A stretch of DNA of 36,584 nt, taken from contig JAQUTM010000002.1 in the NCBI GenBank assembly GCA_028694405.1, positions 1 to 36,584 on the forward strand, given 5' to 3'. The DNA comes from Oscillospiraceae bacterium. Lineage in GTDB: Bacteria; Bacillota; Clostridia; Oscillospirales; Ruminococcaceae. The position numbers and the translations under genes were made by a program. The first letter of the stretch is position 1, and each line of letters starts with the position of its first letter. The notes under the pieces were generated by a model that was not told the origin of the DNA, made no database searches, and saw nothing but the letters and a program-made list of their open reading frames with translations. This document shows positions 24,525 through 31,528 of the stretch, piece after piece.

Positions 24525-25331
24525 ATGCCTTATAACGCAAAAAACTGCACAATCCAAATAGACAATACCACGATGGACTATATTTCCTTTGGCAGCGGCA
24601 GCAAAAATCTTGTCATTATCCCCGGCCTTGGCGATGCCTTAAAAACAGTAAAGGGGACGGCTTTTAGCTTTTCGCTGCTGTACAAGCTGTTTGCAAAAAA
24701 CTACAAGGTGTATGTGTTTAGCCGCAAAAACAAGCTGAAGCAGGGCTGCTCTACAAGAGATATGGCGGCAGATTTAGCAGCTGCTTTGCATCAGCTTTAC
24801 ATAACAGACGCCTGCGTTATGGGCGTTTCTCAGGGCGGCATGATAGCCCAGCATTTGGCAATCGATTACCCCGAACTGGTAAAAAAGCTTGTTTTGGCTG
24901 TAACCGCTTGCGCGCCAAACGAGACCTCCAAAAGCGTAATTTCCCACTGGCTTGCCCTTGCGGCAGAAAACAACTTTTATCAAATATTTGCAGATACCGC
25001 CGAAAAAACCTACACCGAAGCAAAATTGAAATTGTATCGTCCGTTTTATGGGGTTTTAAGCAAGCTGAGTGCGCCTAAAAATTTGGACCGCTTTATTTTA
25101 CAGGCAACCGCCTGCCTGAACCATAACGCTTTGGAGGGGCTTTCCAAAATTAAGTGCCCCACGCTTGTTATAGGCGGCGACAACGACAAAATTGTAGGCG
25201 GCTTTTCTTGTGCACAGCTTGCAGGCCACATTGCGCAAAGTAAGCTGAAAATTTACAGCGGTCTGGGTCACGGTACATACGAGGAAGCCCCCGATTTTAA
25301 CCGCCGGGTTTTGACTTTTTTTGATAATTAA
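24525..25331 (+). CDS. Alpha/beta-hydrolase fold protein
   Basis: The protein has 268 residues, starting at MPYNAKNCTIQ after CAAGGAGG. The fold markers are in order: LVIIPGLGD (oxyanion strand-loop), VMGVSQGGMIAQHLA with the nucleophile elbow GVSQGG (Ser about 106), TLVIGGDNDKIVGG with the acid Asp, and GLGHGTYEEAPDF with the catalytic His. A lid-like helical insertion lies between about 140 and 195. Such enzymes hydrolyse esters or similar bonds in the cytoplasm, and no substrate can be assigned. It lies between two virion units on the opposite strand, with a strong terminator after it, and looks like an ordinary chromosomal gene. Confidence 0.92.
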   Translation: MPYNAKNCTIQIDNTTMDYISFGSGSKNLVIIPGLGDALKTVKGTAFSFSLLYKLFAKNYKVYVFSRKNKLKQGCSTRDMAADLAAALHQLYITDACVMGVSQGGMIAQHLAIDYPELVKKLVLAVTACAPNETSKSVISHWLALAAENNFYQIFADTAEKTYTEAKLKLYRPFYGVLSKLSAPKNLDRFILQATACLNHNALEGLSKIKCPTLVIGGDNDKIVGGFSCAQLAGHIAQSKLKIYSGLGHGTYEEAPDFNRRVLTFFDN

Positions 25332-25360
25332 ATTTTACTTCATCTGAAAACCCACGCAAA

Positions 25361-25409
25361 AAGCAAGGGCATCACCGCTTAAAACGGTGGTGCCCTTTGC
25401 TGTTTTTTT
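25361..25409. terminator. Bidirectional intrinsic terminator between hydrolase and capsid unit
   Basis: A long stem (AGCAAGGGCATCACCG against CGGTGGTGCCCTTTGCT, near perfect) is followed by GTTTTTTT on the plus strand and by CTTTTTG on the minus strand. It separates the convergent hydrolase gene and capsid unit. Confidence 0.85.
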
Positions 25410-25531
25410 ATAAAAGTGCTTTACCTTGCCGCCGCCAAAAGGCTTACAGGTTTGTCCCTGCCAAGCTGCCTGCGGCTGATTTTTTGTAAATGAGACGGTA
25501 CACGCCATTTTTTGCCGCGCAGGCATTTTTG

Positions 25532-25777
25532 TTAAATGTACCCTGCCTGTGTAAGCAAAAGCGCAATGGTTTTGGGTACCTGTACCGTTTGACCGCGGTT
25601 AATAAAATAGTTGTAGCCGTTTACACAAACCGGCACAACCTTATCCTGCCTGTTTAAGGGGTCTGCGGCAATTTTAAGGGTTACTTTTTCCTCTTTTGCG
25701 TACAGCTCGCCCCATTTTTGGGCTTCCGCGTCCAGCTGCAACCCGCTTTGCAGGGTGGTTTGTTTTTGTGTTGCCAT
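25532..25777 (-). CDS. Small protein following the major capsid gene
   Basis: The protein has 81 residues. The C-terminal half, VVPVCVNGYNYFINRGQTVQ followed by VPKTIALLLTQAGYI, matches a pattern I know from short proteins encoded next to N4gp56-type capsid genes (VPVxxNGxxxxIxRGxxVxVP). The N-terminal half is charged and helical. It probably decorates or completes the capsid, but no function is established. It begins 81 nt after the capsid stop codon and ends the capsid unit. Confidence 0.78.
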   Translation of the reverse strand: MATQKQTTLQSGLQLDAEAQKWGELYAKEEKVTLKIAADPLNRQDKVVPVCVNGYNYFINRGQTVQVPKTIALLLTQAGYI

Positions 25778-25858
25778 TTTTTTACTCCTTATTTCTTTTT
25801 AAAATTGCCTGCGGCTTTTTTTGTATTACCGTGCCGCAGGCGTTTTGACAAAGCAGCT

Positions 25859-26794
25859 TTACAGAGTTGCGGCGCTCTCTAAGCGCACCATGCTAAGCTC
25901 TTGCAGGCGAACCGCACAAAACAAAGCTTTCCAACCGCTTGTGGCACGTTGGTTTAGGGGGTCGTCGGTGCCCGCGCTGCCAAGGGGTTTTACAATCATC
26001 TCGGGCTTTGCGCCGCCGCCTGCGCCTGCAACGTCAACCACGCCGTAAGCGTCTGCACCCAAAATCATGGTTTGGTGTACCACTATGCCGCTTGTGTTTT
26101 CCGCTGTAGGGGCGTTGCTGCTTTCAATAAAGCGCACACCTGCCAGCTTGCCGATTTCCCCGCTCATAATGGCGCTGCCGCCGCTGTATTTGCTAATGTC
26201 CTGCCACAAGGGGTCGTTCATAATGTCGTAGGCAATGTCGCTGTCAATAATGCCGATGTAGTAGCCGCCCTCCAAAGGACGAGCGTTGTTGCGCTTTAAG
26301 GTGCGCACAGCCTTGCGGATTTCCCCACTGGTAATGACGTCTGCGGCGGTAACGGCGTCGCGGTTTGCGCGACCGCCCGCATACTGTACGTTTGTGCCGG
26401 CACAAACCACGTCACGCACTACGGTGTCAATGGTAAGGGCGGCGCTTTCGCCAAGCACGTTGGCTGTCTCAATCAGCACAGGGTCAATGCCTGTGGTTTT
26501 AAGCTTGTCGGTAATGCGCACAAAATCTCCGTACTGCTGCACGGTACACTCCACTTTGTCCACGTCAAGCGCCTTGCCTGCGGGGGTTACGCCCTCGGTT
26601 AGCGGGGTTGTGCTGGGTGCAATGCTGTTAAAACGTCTAAACGATATTTTATCGCCCTCGTTTTGCGGCATACTCTTTTTTTGCCCAAAACGGGCAAACA
26701 GCAGGTTTGGCACCAAGCGTTTTAGCAGGGTGCGCTCGTAGTACACCTTGTTTTCTGCCAAGGTGTTTGCAAGGGTATTTGTTACGTCTGCCAT
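25859..26794 (-). CDS. Major capsid protein, N4gp56 family
   Basis: The protein is about 311 residues, starting at MADVTNTLANTLAEN after AGGAGG; the frame extends 13 codons further upstream without a ribosome site. Family hallmarks are visible in order: KVYYERTLLKRLVPNLLFAR, FGQKKSMPQNEGDKISFRRF, TPLTEGVTPAGK, VQQYGDFVRITDKLKTTGID, LTIDTVVRDVVCAGTNVQYA, and a C-terminal ILGADAYGVVDVAG segment. This is the HK97-fold shell protein of a tailed phage head. The gene has its own copy of the virion motif 79 nt upstream, placed after the scaffold gene. That would allow high expression independent of the portal unit. Confidence 0.93.
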   Translation of the reverse strand: MADVTNTLANTLAENKVYYERTLLKRLVPNLLFARFGQKKSMPQNEGDKISFRRFNSIAPSTTPLTEGVTPAGKALDVDKVECTVQQYGDFVRITDKLKTTGIDPVLIETANVLGESAALTIDTVVRDVVCAGTNVQYAGGRANRDAVTAADVITSGEIRKAVRTLKRNNARPLEGGYYIGIIDSDIAYDIMNDPLWQDISKYSGGSAIMSGEIGKLAGVRFIESSNAPTAENTSGIVVHQTMILGADAYGVVDVAGAGGGAKPEMIVKPLGSAGTDDPLNQRATSGWKALFCAVRLQELSMVRLESAATL

Positions 26795-26866
26795 GTATTT
26801 TGTCCTCCTGTATGTTGTGTTTTGGCGGCGCACGGTTACCGCCTGTAGGTTAATAGTACCAAGCTA

Positions 26867-26893
26867 TTCTGTAATATTATCCGTAACTTTTGC
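26867..26893 (-). promoter_or_regulatory. Virion-unit promoter-like motif, copy 3 (capsid unit)
   Basis: The minus strand carries AAAGTTACGGATAATATT followed by ACAGAATAG, 79 nt ahead of the capsid ATG and between scaffold and capsid genes. The 13-nt core is identical to the other three copies. Confidence 0.82.
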
Positions 26894-26905
26894 AGCTTAA
26901 AAATT

Positions 26906-27829
26906 TTATAATCGGCCCTGCATACCAAGCTTTAAGTAATAGTCAAACTCCTCATCGCTCATGGTGGCATAGTTTTTTTCGCCCGCGGGCTGGGCTGTGC
27001 CAATGCTGCCGGGGCTGCACAGCTGGTTTTGCTGCACAGCGGCAACGGCCGCCTGCTGGGCGGCGGCTTGCAAAGCATCAAAATTGGCAAGGCGGTACGC
27101 CTCCAGTGCGCCAAGCCCTTTTGCCATATAGTCGGCATACGCCCCGCTGCCTGAAATTTCACTTAAACAGGTGGCGGTTTCGGCGGGGTATGCCGCCTTA
27201 ATTTCTTGTAGCTGACGCTGCATTAAGCTTTGGGCGGCATTTGTGCCGCTTGCCTGCATCTGCTGTGCAAACACCGCAAGCTGCTGTGCCATTTGGCTAG
27301 GGGTACCCGCCACGCCAAGGGTGGCAAGGGCAGCGTACAGGCTTTGGGTGTCATCGGTTTTGGGGGTAAAAGACGGGTTTTGCCCACCTTGTCCGTCTGG
27401 CAAAGCTTCCCCCTCTGTTGCGCCGCTGTTTTGGCTGGCTGTGACGTGGGCGGTATGGTTTTTTGCAGTGTTTAAGGCAGCTTCGTTTTGCGGCGCAAAA
27501 AAATCTGAGACGCTGTCTTGCCTGTGGGCTTGTGGGACAAGCGCATCTTGTTTTGGCAAGCCTTGCGGCACGCCTGTAGCTGTCGCTTGGCTTTGCGGCG
27601 CCATAATGCCATTTGCCGCCATGCCGCCTGCTGTGCTCTCACCTGTGTTTGCATTAGCTTTGCGTGTGCTTTGGGCATTTTTTTGGGCAAAGCTTGGGGC
27701 AACGCCTGCACTTTCGCTTTGTAAGGGTGCCTGTGCGCCGCTTATAAAGGCGTCGGTGCCGCCAAACGGCGCAAAATCGGTTTGCGGCAAAGCCCCCGCC
27801 CAAAAATCTTCACTTGCGGTTTGGCTCAT
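26906..27829 (-). CDS. Scaffold-like capsid assembly protein
   Basis: The protein has 307 residues and is rich in Ala, Gln and Ser, largely disordered in its first 150 residues and helical after about 170. The C-terminus is short and mixed (YATMSDEEFDYYLKLGMQGRL). Length, composition and place between portal and capsid match phage scaffolding proteins (for example T7 gp9, also about 300 residues). These guide shell assembly and then leave or are cleaved. No family motif is visible, so the call is by position. The start codon overlaps the stop of the upstream zinc-ribbon gene (ATGA), so translation is coupled. Confidence 0.75.
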   Translation of the reverse strand: MSQTASEDFWAGALPQTDFAPFGGTDAFISGAQAPLQSESAGVAPSFAQKNAQSTRKANANTGESTAGGMAANGIMAPQSQATATGVPQGLPKQDALVPQAHRQDSVSDFFAPQNEAALNTAKNHTAHVTASQNSGATEGEALPDGQGGQNPSFTPKTDDTQSLYAALATLGVAGTPSQMAQQLAVFAQQMQASGTNAAQSLMQRQLQEIKAAYPAETATCLSEISGSGAYADYMAKGLGALEAYRLANFDALQAAAQQAAVAAVQQNQLCSPGSIGTAQPAGEKNYATMSDEEFDYYLKLGMQGRL

Positions 27830-28026
27830 AGCTGCGCCTCCTTTTGCTCGGCTTTGTCAAGCAGTGTGCGGGTGCCGCTTTGGCCGGCGGCGGTTTGCAC
27901 ACAGTTCACCTTGGCACACCGCGGGTTTTTGCACACATAAAAGTATGTGGTAATCTGTGTATTATCTGTAGTTTTTTGCTCTACATGGTCTACAAAAAGC
28001 TGTAGCTTGCAGTGTGTACATTGCAT
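27826..28026 (-). CDS. Small zinc-ribbon-like protein of the portal unit
   Basis: The protein has 66 residues. CTHCKLQLF and VCKNPRCAKVNC give Cys pairs (CxxC and CxxxxC) about 25 residues apart, the layout of a small zinc ribbon, followed by a charged helix. An AAAGGAGAGAATTCC site precedes the ATG. It is sandwiched between portal and scaffold genes with a 4-nt overlap into scaffold, so it belongs to the virion unit. A role in assembly or nucleic-acid binding is possible but not shown. Confidence 0.75.
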   Translation of the reverse strand: MQCTHCKLQLFVDHVEQKTTDNTQITTYFYVCKNPRCAKVNCVQTAAGQSGTRTLLDKAEQKEAQL

Positions 28027-28122
28027 AGGAATTCTCTCCTTTTATAACAGTTTGTAACGATTTATAACCGTATATTGTAAGCGGGTAGTTTAAAAAAAGC
28101 CGACGCACCTGCAAAAACCGCC

Positions 28123-29763
28123 TTATGCCGGGGGTACGCCAACGGCACCACCTTGCGGGGCTTGTACCGCCGCCATTGCCGCGTTTTGGGCTGTGGCGCT
28201 TTTTGCCGCCGCCTCCAGCATTTTTTTCAGCTGCTCTTTAAAGGGCACCACATTGCGCGGTGCAAGCTGTAGGTACTGCTCCAACGTAATTTCACCTTTG
28301 TCATAAAAGCGGTCCAGCGTGGCAATGGCAAGCTCTTCGCCGTACTCGCTGCTGGTGCCCACGTCTACCGCAAGCTTAAAGTCTACGTCCGCATAGCGCG
28401 TACCTACAAAGGCACGGGTTTTTGCCACGCCGTCGGCGTCGGTTACGGTAATGGCGCGCGGCAAGGCATAGTAGGTTTTAAAAAATTGCTCCCAAATGCG
28501 GCCCACCTGCTCCATGGCTCTAAAATAGCGGCGGCTAATCTCTTTAATGGGCGTTTTGGCTTGGTTTTGCAGCGCAATAATGGCACTTGCCGCCATGTTG
28601 CCCGCTATACTTTCGCCGGTGCTTACACCGGTTACGCCTGTAACGGTGCGCGCCATTTCAAACACCTCGTTGGCAAGGCTGCCCGCAAAGCTGCCAAAGG
28701 CAGGCGGATTTAAATATTTAATCCCGTTGCCGTCACTGGTGCGGTCGGTTAAAATTTGTCCCGGCTCGTTGGTAATGGGCTCTTGAATTGCCCCGGCACG
28801 GCGGATAATCTTAGGGCTGCCCAGCTGTTGTACACTATACAAGCTGTACGCTTTTATTAAATTATACGCTTTGTTAATGGTAATTAAATCCTGTGCCTCG
28901 CCAATGCCGTAAATGCACCGTTTGCGCTTGCGCCAGTTTAACACCACAAGCGGATACAACGTAATGGGTGCCTTTGCCGTTTTTGGGGTTAGGGGTGTGG
29001 GCGGCACCACCTGGGCATTTTTGGTGGTTTTTTCAAAATACACTTGGCCGTCCTTTCTAAAATAACGGGTTAACACCGTTACCTTTTCGCCGTCTGCGTG
29101 GGGGGTGTTTTCCTTGGCGGCGTCGTACAGCTCGTAGTCGGCGTCAGGCAAAATTTGGCTGCACCTGCCGCTGCCTACGCCGTAGCGCTTTGCCACCGCG
29201 CGCACGTCCTGCACCCGCTCGCGGCTTGTAATAATAACGTAGGGCTGTTTTTGCACGTCCTTGCACTGGGGGTTGCCAAAAAACACATTTAGCGGGTCAA
29301 CCACGTCACCCCGAATATCCCCTCCGGTACGGCGCGAGGCAGTTGTAACATCGTTGCTCCAGTAGTAGTGCAAAATCCCGGTGCCAAGGGTGGCGGCATC
29401 GTCTATAAAGTCGTCGTTCAGCTCGTCTTGGGCGGCGCTGCTCCACAAAATGCGGGCAAAATCGGTGTAGTCGGCGGCACCCTTTGCGGCAAGAGCGGCG
29501 GCTTGGGTACCCCCTGCCAGCGCCATTGCAGGGCTGTAGTGTATGGCAATGCTCTGGTTGGTAACGCTGGCGCGCTTTGCCTTGATAAACATTTCCACAA
29601 TGTTAAACACAGGCCGTGGAAAATCCGCATTGTCGGCGGTGGGGGTGTTCCACTGGTGGCCCTCCTTAAAGCGCTCAAAGGCGGGAAAATCCTGCCGAAA
29701 GCCCATGCTTTGCTGGTATTGCAGGCCGTCTTGGTACTGCTGCCAGTTTGTTTGTACAGACAT
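28123..29763 (-). CDS. Phage portal protein
   Basis: The protein has 546 residues, close to podovirus portals (T7 gp8 about 536). The N-terminus (FERFKEGHQWNTPTADNADF then PRPVFNIVEMFIKAKRASVT) is typical of portals: a packing segment naming 'RPVFNIV' followed by a helical clip region. Further features are DDFIDDAATLGTGILHYYW, a DIRGDVVDPLNVFF loop common to portals, YPLVVLNWRKRKRCIYGIGE, and the long C-terminal helical part with GVSTGESIAGNMAASAIIALQNQAKTPI. Portals form the dodecameric ring through which DNA enters the head. It is the first gene of its unit, with a good GGAGGAG site and the virion motif 72 nt upstream. No terminase gene precedes it; a divergent regulator gene does. Confidence 0.88.
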   Translation of the reverse strand: MSVQTNWQQYQDGLQYQQSMGFRQDFPAFERFKEGHQWNTPTADNADFPRPVFNIVEMFIKAKRASVTNQSIAIHYSPAMALAGGTQAAALAAKGAADYTDFARILWSSAAQDELNDDFIDDAATLGTGILHYYWSNDVTTASRRTGGDIRGDVVDPLNVFFGNPQCKDVQKQPYVIITSRERVQDVRAVAKRYGVGSGRCSQILPDADYELYDAAKENTPHADGEKVTVLTRYFRKDGQVYFEKTTKNAQVVPPTPLTPKTAKAPITLYPLVVLNWRKRKRCIYGIGEAQDLITINKAYNLIKAYSLYSVQQLGSPKIIRRAGAIQEPITNEPGQILTDRTSDGNGIKYLNPPAFGSFAGSLANEVFEMARTVTGVTGVSTGESIAGNMAASAIIALQNQAKTPIKEISRRYFRAMEQVGRIWEQFFKTYYALPRAITVTDADGVAKTRAFVGTRYADVDFKLAVDVGTSSEYGEELAIATLDRFYDKGEITLEQYLQLAPRNVVPFKEQLKKMLEAAAKSATAQNAAMAAVQAPQGGAVGVPPA

Positions 29764-29786
29764 ATTGCTCCTCCTTTTGATAATGT

Positions 29787-29800
29787 GGGACAGCTGTCCC
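29787..29800. promoter_or_regulatory. Perfect 14-bp palindrome in the portal leader
   Basis: GGGACAGCTGTCCC lies between the virion motif and the portal ribosome site. Either a repressor could bind it, or the transcript could form a hairpin that affects portal translation. I found no equivalent in the other three leaders. Confidence 0.5.
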
Positions 29801-29828
29801 CTTTTGCACTTTTAAGCTTACCGGTTTA

Positions 29829-29855
29829 TTCTGCAATATTATCCGTACTTTTTTA
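29829..29855 (-). promoter_or_regulatory. Virion-unit promoter-like motif, copy 4 (portal unit)
   Basis: The minus strand reads TACGGATAATATTGCAGAAT followed by AAACCGG, 72 nt ahead of the portal ATG. It shares the core and most flanking bases with copies 1-3. Confidence 0.82.
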
Positions 29856-29975
29856 CAAGGCTTCCTACGGGTGTATCCCTGTGAAAAATGCCCTCGGTTT
29901 ACAAAAGCGACAACTCCCCTATTTAATTGCTACACAACTTTTTGTAAATCATATAATATTTTATGTCGTATATAC

Positions 29976-30004
29976 TTGACATTATGTAATCTCGATAGTA
30001 TACT
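29976..30004 (+). promoter_or_regulatory. Sigma-70 promoter of the XRE/membrane protein pair
   Basis: TTGACA and TATACT are separated by exactly 17 nt, 22 nt ahead of the regulator ATG. The canonical form contrasts with the -35-less virion motif on the other strand of the same intergenic region. Confidence 0.85.
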
Positions 30005-30025
30005 TTGGGCATGGAGGTGAGAAAC

Positions 30026-30241
30026 ATGAGCCGCAACATACCCATAAAGGTTGCCCGCGCCGGGCTGGACATGACGCAAAAGCAGCTTGCCGAAAAAGTA
30101 GGCATATCGCGCCAAACCATAAACGCCATCGAGCAGGGTGAATACAACCCCACCATTAAGCTTTGCCGCGCCATATGCAGGGCGCTTAACAAAACATTAG
30201 ATGAACTATTTTGGGAGGACGAAACAGATGAAAATGCGTAA
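30026..30241 (+). CDS. Small XRE-family transcriptional regulator
   Basis: The protein has 71 residues, from MSRNIPIKVARAG; GGAGGTGAG lies just upstream, which favours this ATG over earlier in-frame ones. It is almost entirely a helix-turn-helix domain of the Cro/CI type (MTQKQLAEKVGISRQTINAI then EQGEYNPTIKLC), ending in a short acidic tail. The subtype with SRQTINAIEQGEYNPT is common in Firmicutes as a partner of small membrane proteins. Its stop overlaps the start of the next gene. It is transcribed divergently from the portal unit, so it could also act on that region, which is speculation. Confidence 0.92.
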   Translation: MSRNIPIKVARAGLDMTQKQLAEKVGISRQTINAIEQGEYNPTIKLCRAICRALNKTLDELFWEDETDENA

Positions 30242-30707
30242 AAACAAACTAGATGAAATGCAGGAAAAAAAGCTTTTACAAATTGAACACAACGGTGTTT
30301 GGCTGGCATTTTGGGGCCTGCTTATCTCCATGGGCGTACAAATGCTTATTTATCACGGCGAAAGCACCGCCAAAACCCTTGCGGGCGAGTGGACGGTATT
30401 TATGGTATTGGCGCTGTATTTGGCAATTTCGTGCGTGCGCCACAATATTTGGGACAGAACCCTCTCCCCAACCCCAAAGGTTAACCTGCTTTGCAGCTTG
30501 GTGGCGGGTGTCGTTATGGGTGTGCTGTATTTTATACTCAGCTACTTAAACTACGGCAAGCTTTTGGGCTCTGTGGCAACGGGTGTTATCATGTTTATAG
30601 GCGTATTTGTACTGTGCTTTGCAGCGCTGTCTGTCACTGCCGCCATTTACAAAAAGCGTGTGGCAAACGCCGAAAACGCCCCCGAAACCGACACCCCCGC
30701 AAAGTAG
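30228..30707 (+). CDS. Small membrane protein paired with XRE regulator (DUF6773-like)
   Basis: The protein has 159 residues, from MKMRKNKLDEMQEKKLLQIE with GGGAGG at good distance. The start overlaps the regulator's last codons. Four hydrophobic helices form two pairs (about 22-42, 51-70, 86-108 and 116-142). The N-terminal KLDEMQEKKLL..EHNG.W.AFWGLL pattern resembles the DUF6773 membrane family that often follows an XRE gene. Function is unknown; a sensor or effector of the regulator is the usual guess. A terminator follows it. Confidence 0.85.
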   Translation: MKMRKNKLDEMQEKKLLQIEHNGVWLAFWGLLISMGVQMLIYHGESTAKTLAGEWTVFMVLALYLAISCVRHNIWDRTLSPTPKVNLLCSLVAGVVMGVLYFILSYLNYGKLLGSVATGVIMFIGVFVLCFAALSVTAAIYKKRVANAENAPETDTPAK

Positions 30708-30752
30708 CTGTCTGCAACAAATTTATATGGCTTTCGCCATATCAAAGCACAA

Positions 30753-30805
30753 AAAAAAGGGCTTGCTTAAACGTGCCAAAACCGCCGTTAAGCAAACCCT
30801 TTTTT
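30753..30805 (+). terminator. Intrinsic terminator after the XRE/membrane pair
   Basis: AAAAAAGGGCTTGCTTAA pairs with TTAAGCAAACCCTTTTTT (one G-U). A smaller perfect hairpin, ATATGGC-TTTC-GCCATAT, lies 11 nt ahead. The 254 nt to the next gene hold only a short run of about 3.5 TTTTGCAG units at 30941-30970. Confidence 0.85.
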
Positions 30806-31063
30806 ATTTTTAATAAGTACTGTTTTTGTTTTTGTGCGGTGTTTTGCCGCCTTGCCGCCACAAAAACAGACAACCTGTACCACCCCGCTTTTTTGCGGCA
30901 GGGTATTTTGCACGGCGCAAGACTGCTTTAAATTTATGCCGTTTTGCAGTTTTGCAGTTTTGCAGTTTTGCCGCTTTGGTACTTTAACGGCGTAACCCTT
31001 TGCCGGTACCCACCACGGTTTAAACTTTTTGTAAAGCCGGGGTGTTTTTACCTTGCGGTACTG

Positions 31064-31510
31064 TTACTTCAGTTTGTCGTTCAGCTTTTTTACGCGGCGC
31101 TTCCACCCCAAATATTGGCTTATCCAAACCACTACAAATATACCTGCAAAAATAGCAAAATAGCTTACCATGCCCCAAAAGCTGTGGTGCATCCAGTTTG
31201 CAAAATAGGCAATGGGCATCATAACCATAGCAGTAATAAAAAAGTAAACACCCGTCTGCTTGGCTATGCTCCACTTGTCAATTTCCCATATTAACGAGCT
31301 TGCGCCAAAGGCGGCGCCCAATATGGCGTCCAGCAGCATTTGCATCATTACCGCGTTTAGCTGGTTGCCCATTGCGCTGACAAACGCAGGCACACAGGGA
31401 AAATATTCCCCCTGCCCTATGCACAGCGAAATCCCCACGGTAATTACGTCCCCCAGCACAATTCCAATTAACGCCCCCAAGGCGCCGCGCTGTAAAATTT
31501 GCTTTTTCAT
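31064..31510 (-). CDS. DUF3021-family membrane protein
   Basis: The protein has 148 residues with four transmembrane helices. It carries the DUF3021 look: an early GALIGIVLGDVITVGISL helix, a central LDAILGAAFGASSLIWEIDKWS segment with the ExxxW pattern, then VYFFITAMVMMPIAYFANW and a basic C-terminal end. DUF3021 proteins are nearly always encoded next to a LytTR regulator and are thought to modulate it. That is the arrangement here, with the LytTR gene 18 nt upstream. Function beyond this is unknown. Confidence 0.87.
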   Translation of the reverse strand: MKKQILQRGALGALIGIVLGDVITVGISLCIGQGEYFPCVPAFVSAMGNQLNAVMMQMLLDAILGAAFGASSLIWEIDKWSIAKQTGVYFFITAMVMMPIAYFANWMHHSFWGMVSYFAIFAGIFVVVWISQYLGWKRRVKKLNDKLK

Positions 31511-31528
31511 ACGGTTTTCCCCCTTTTT

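Larger units (their letters stand above)
13251..29763 (-). mobile_element. Split podovirus-like virion locus (cryptic prophage or domesticated particle genes)
   Basis: Twelve intact minus-strand genes follow the usual phage order: portal, zinc-ribbon, scaffold, capsid, small head protein, adaptor, nozzle, fibre, two small tail genes with lysozyme and holin, and an Ala-rich protein. They form four transcription units, each led by the same TACGGATAATATT motif. Bacterial-type genes sit only between units. No terminase, integrase, repressor, replication gene or attachment repeat is recognisable inside or next to it. Exact ends are therefore uncertain. Confidence 0.8.

Noticed and set aside
25335-25526. 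63-codon minus-strand frame right after the small capsid-associated gene
   Set aside because: It has genome-like codons but no ribosome site, and its second half is the strong bidirectional terminator hairpin, which explains the sequence better.
27243-27953. Long plus-strand frame opposite the scaffold-like gene
   Set aside because: It is Cys/Ala/Trp-rich, as expected from antisense of Ala/Gln codons; the minus-strand genes are coupled and have ribosome sites.
27950-27980. Possible fifth copy of the virion motif (GTATTATCTGTAG)
   Set aside because: It lies inside the zinc-ribbon coding sequence and differs from the invariant core at several positions.
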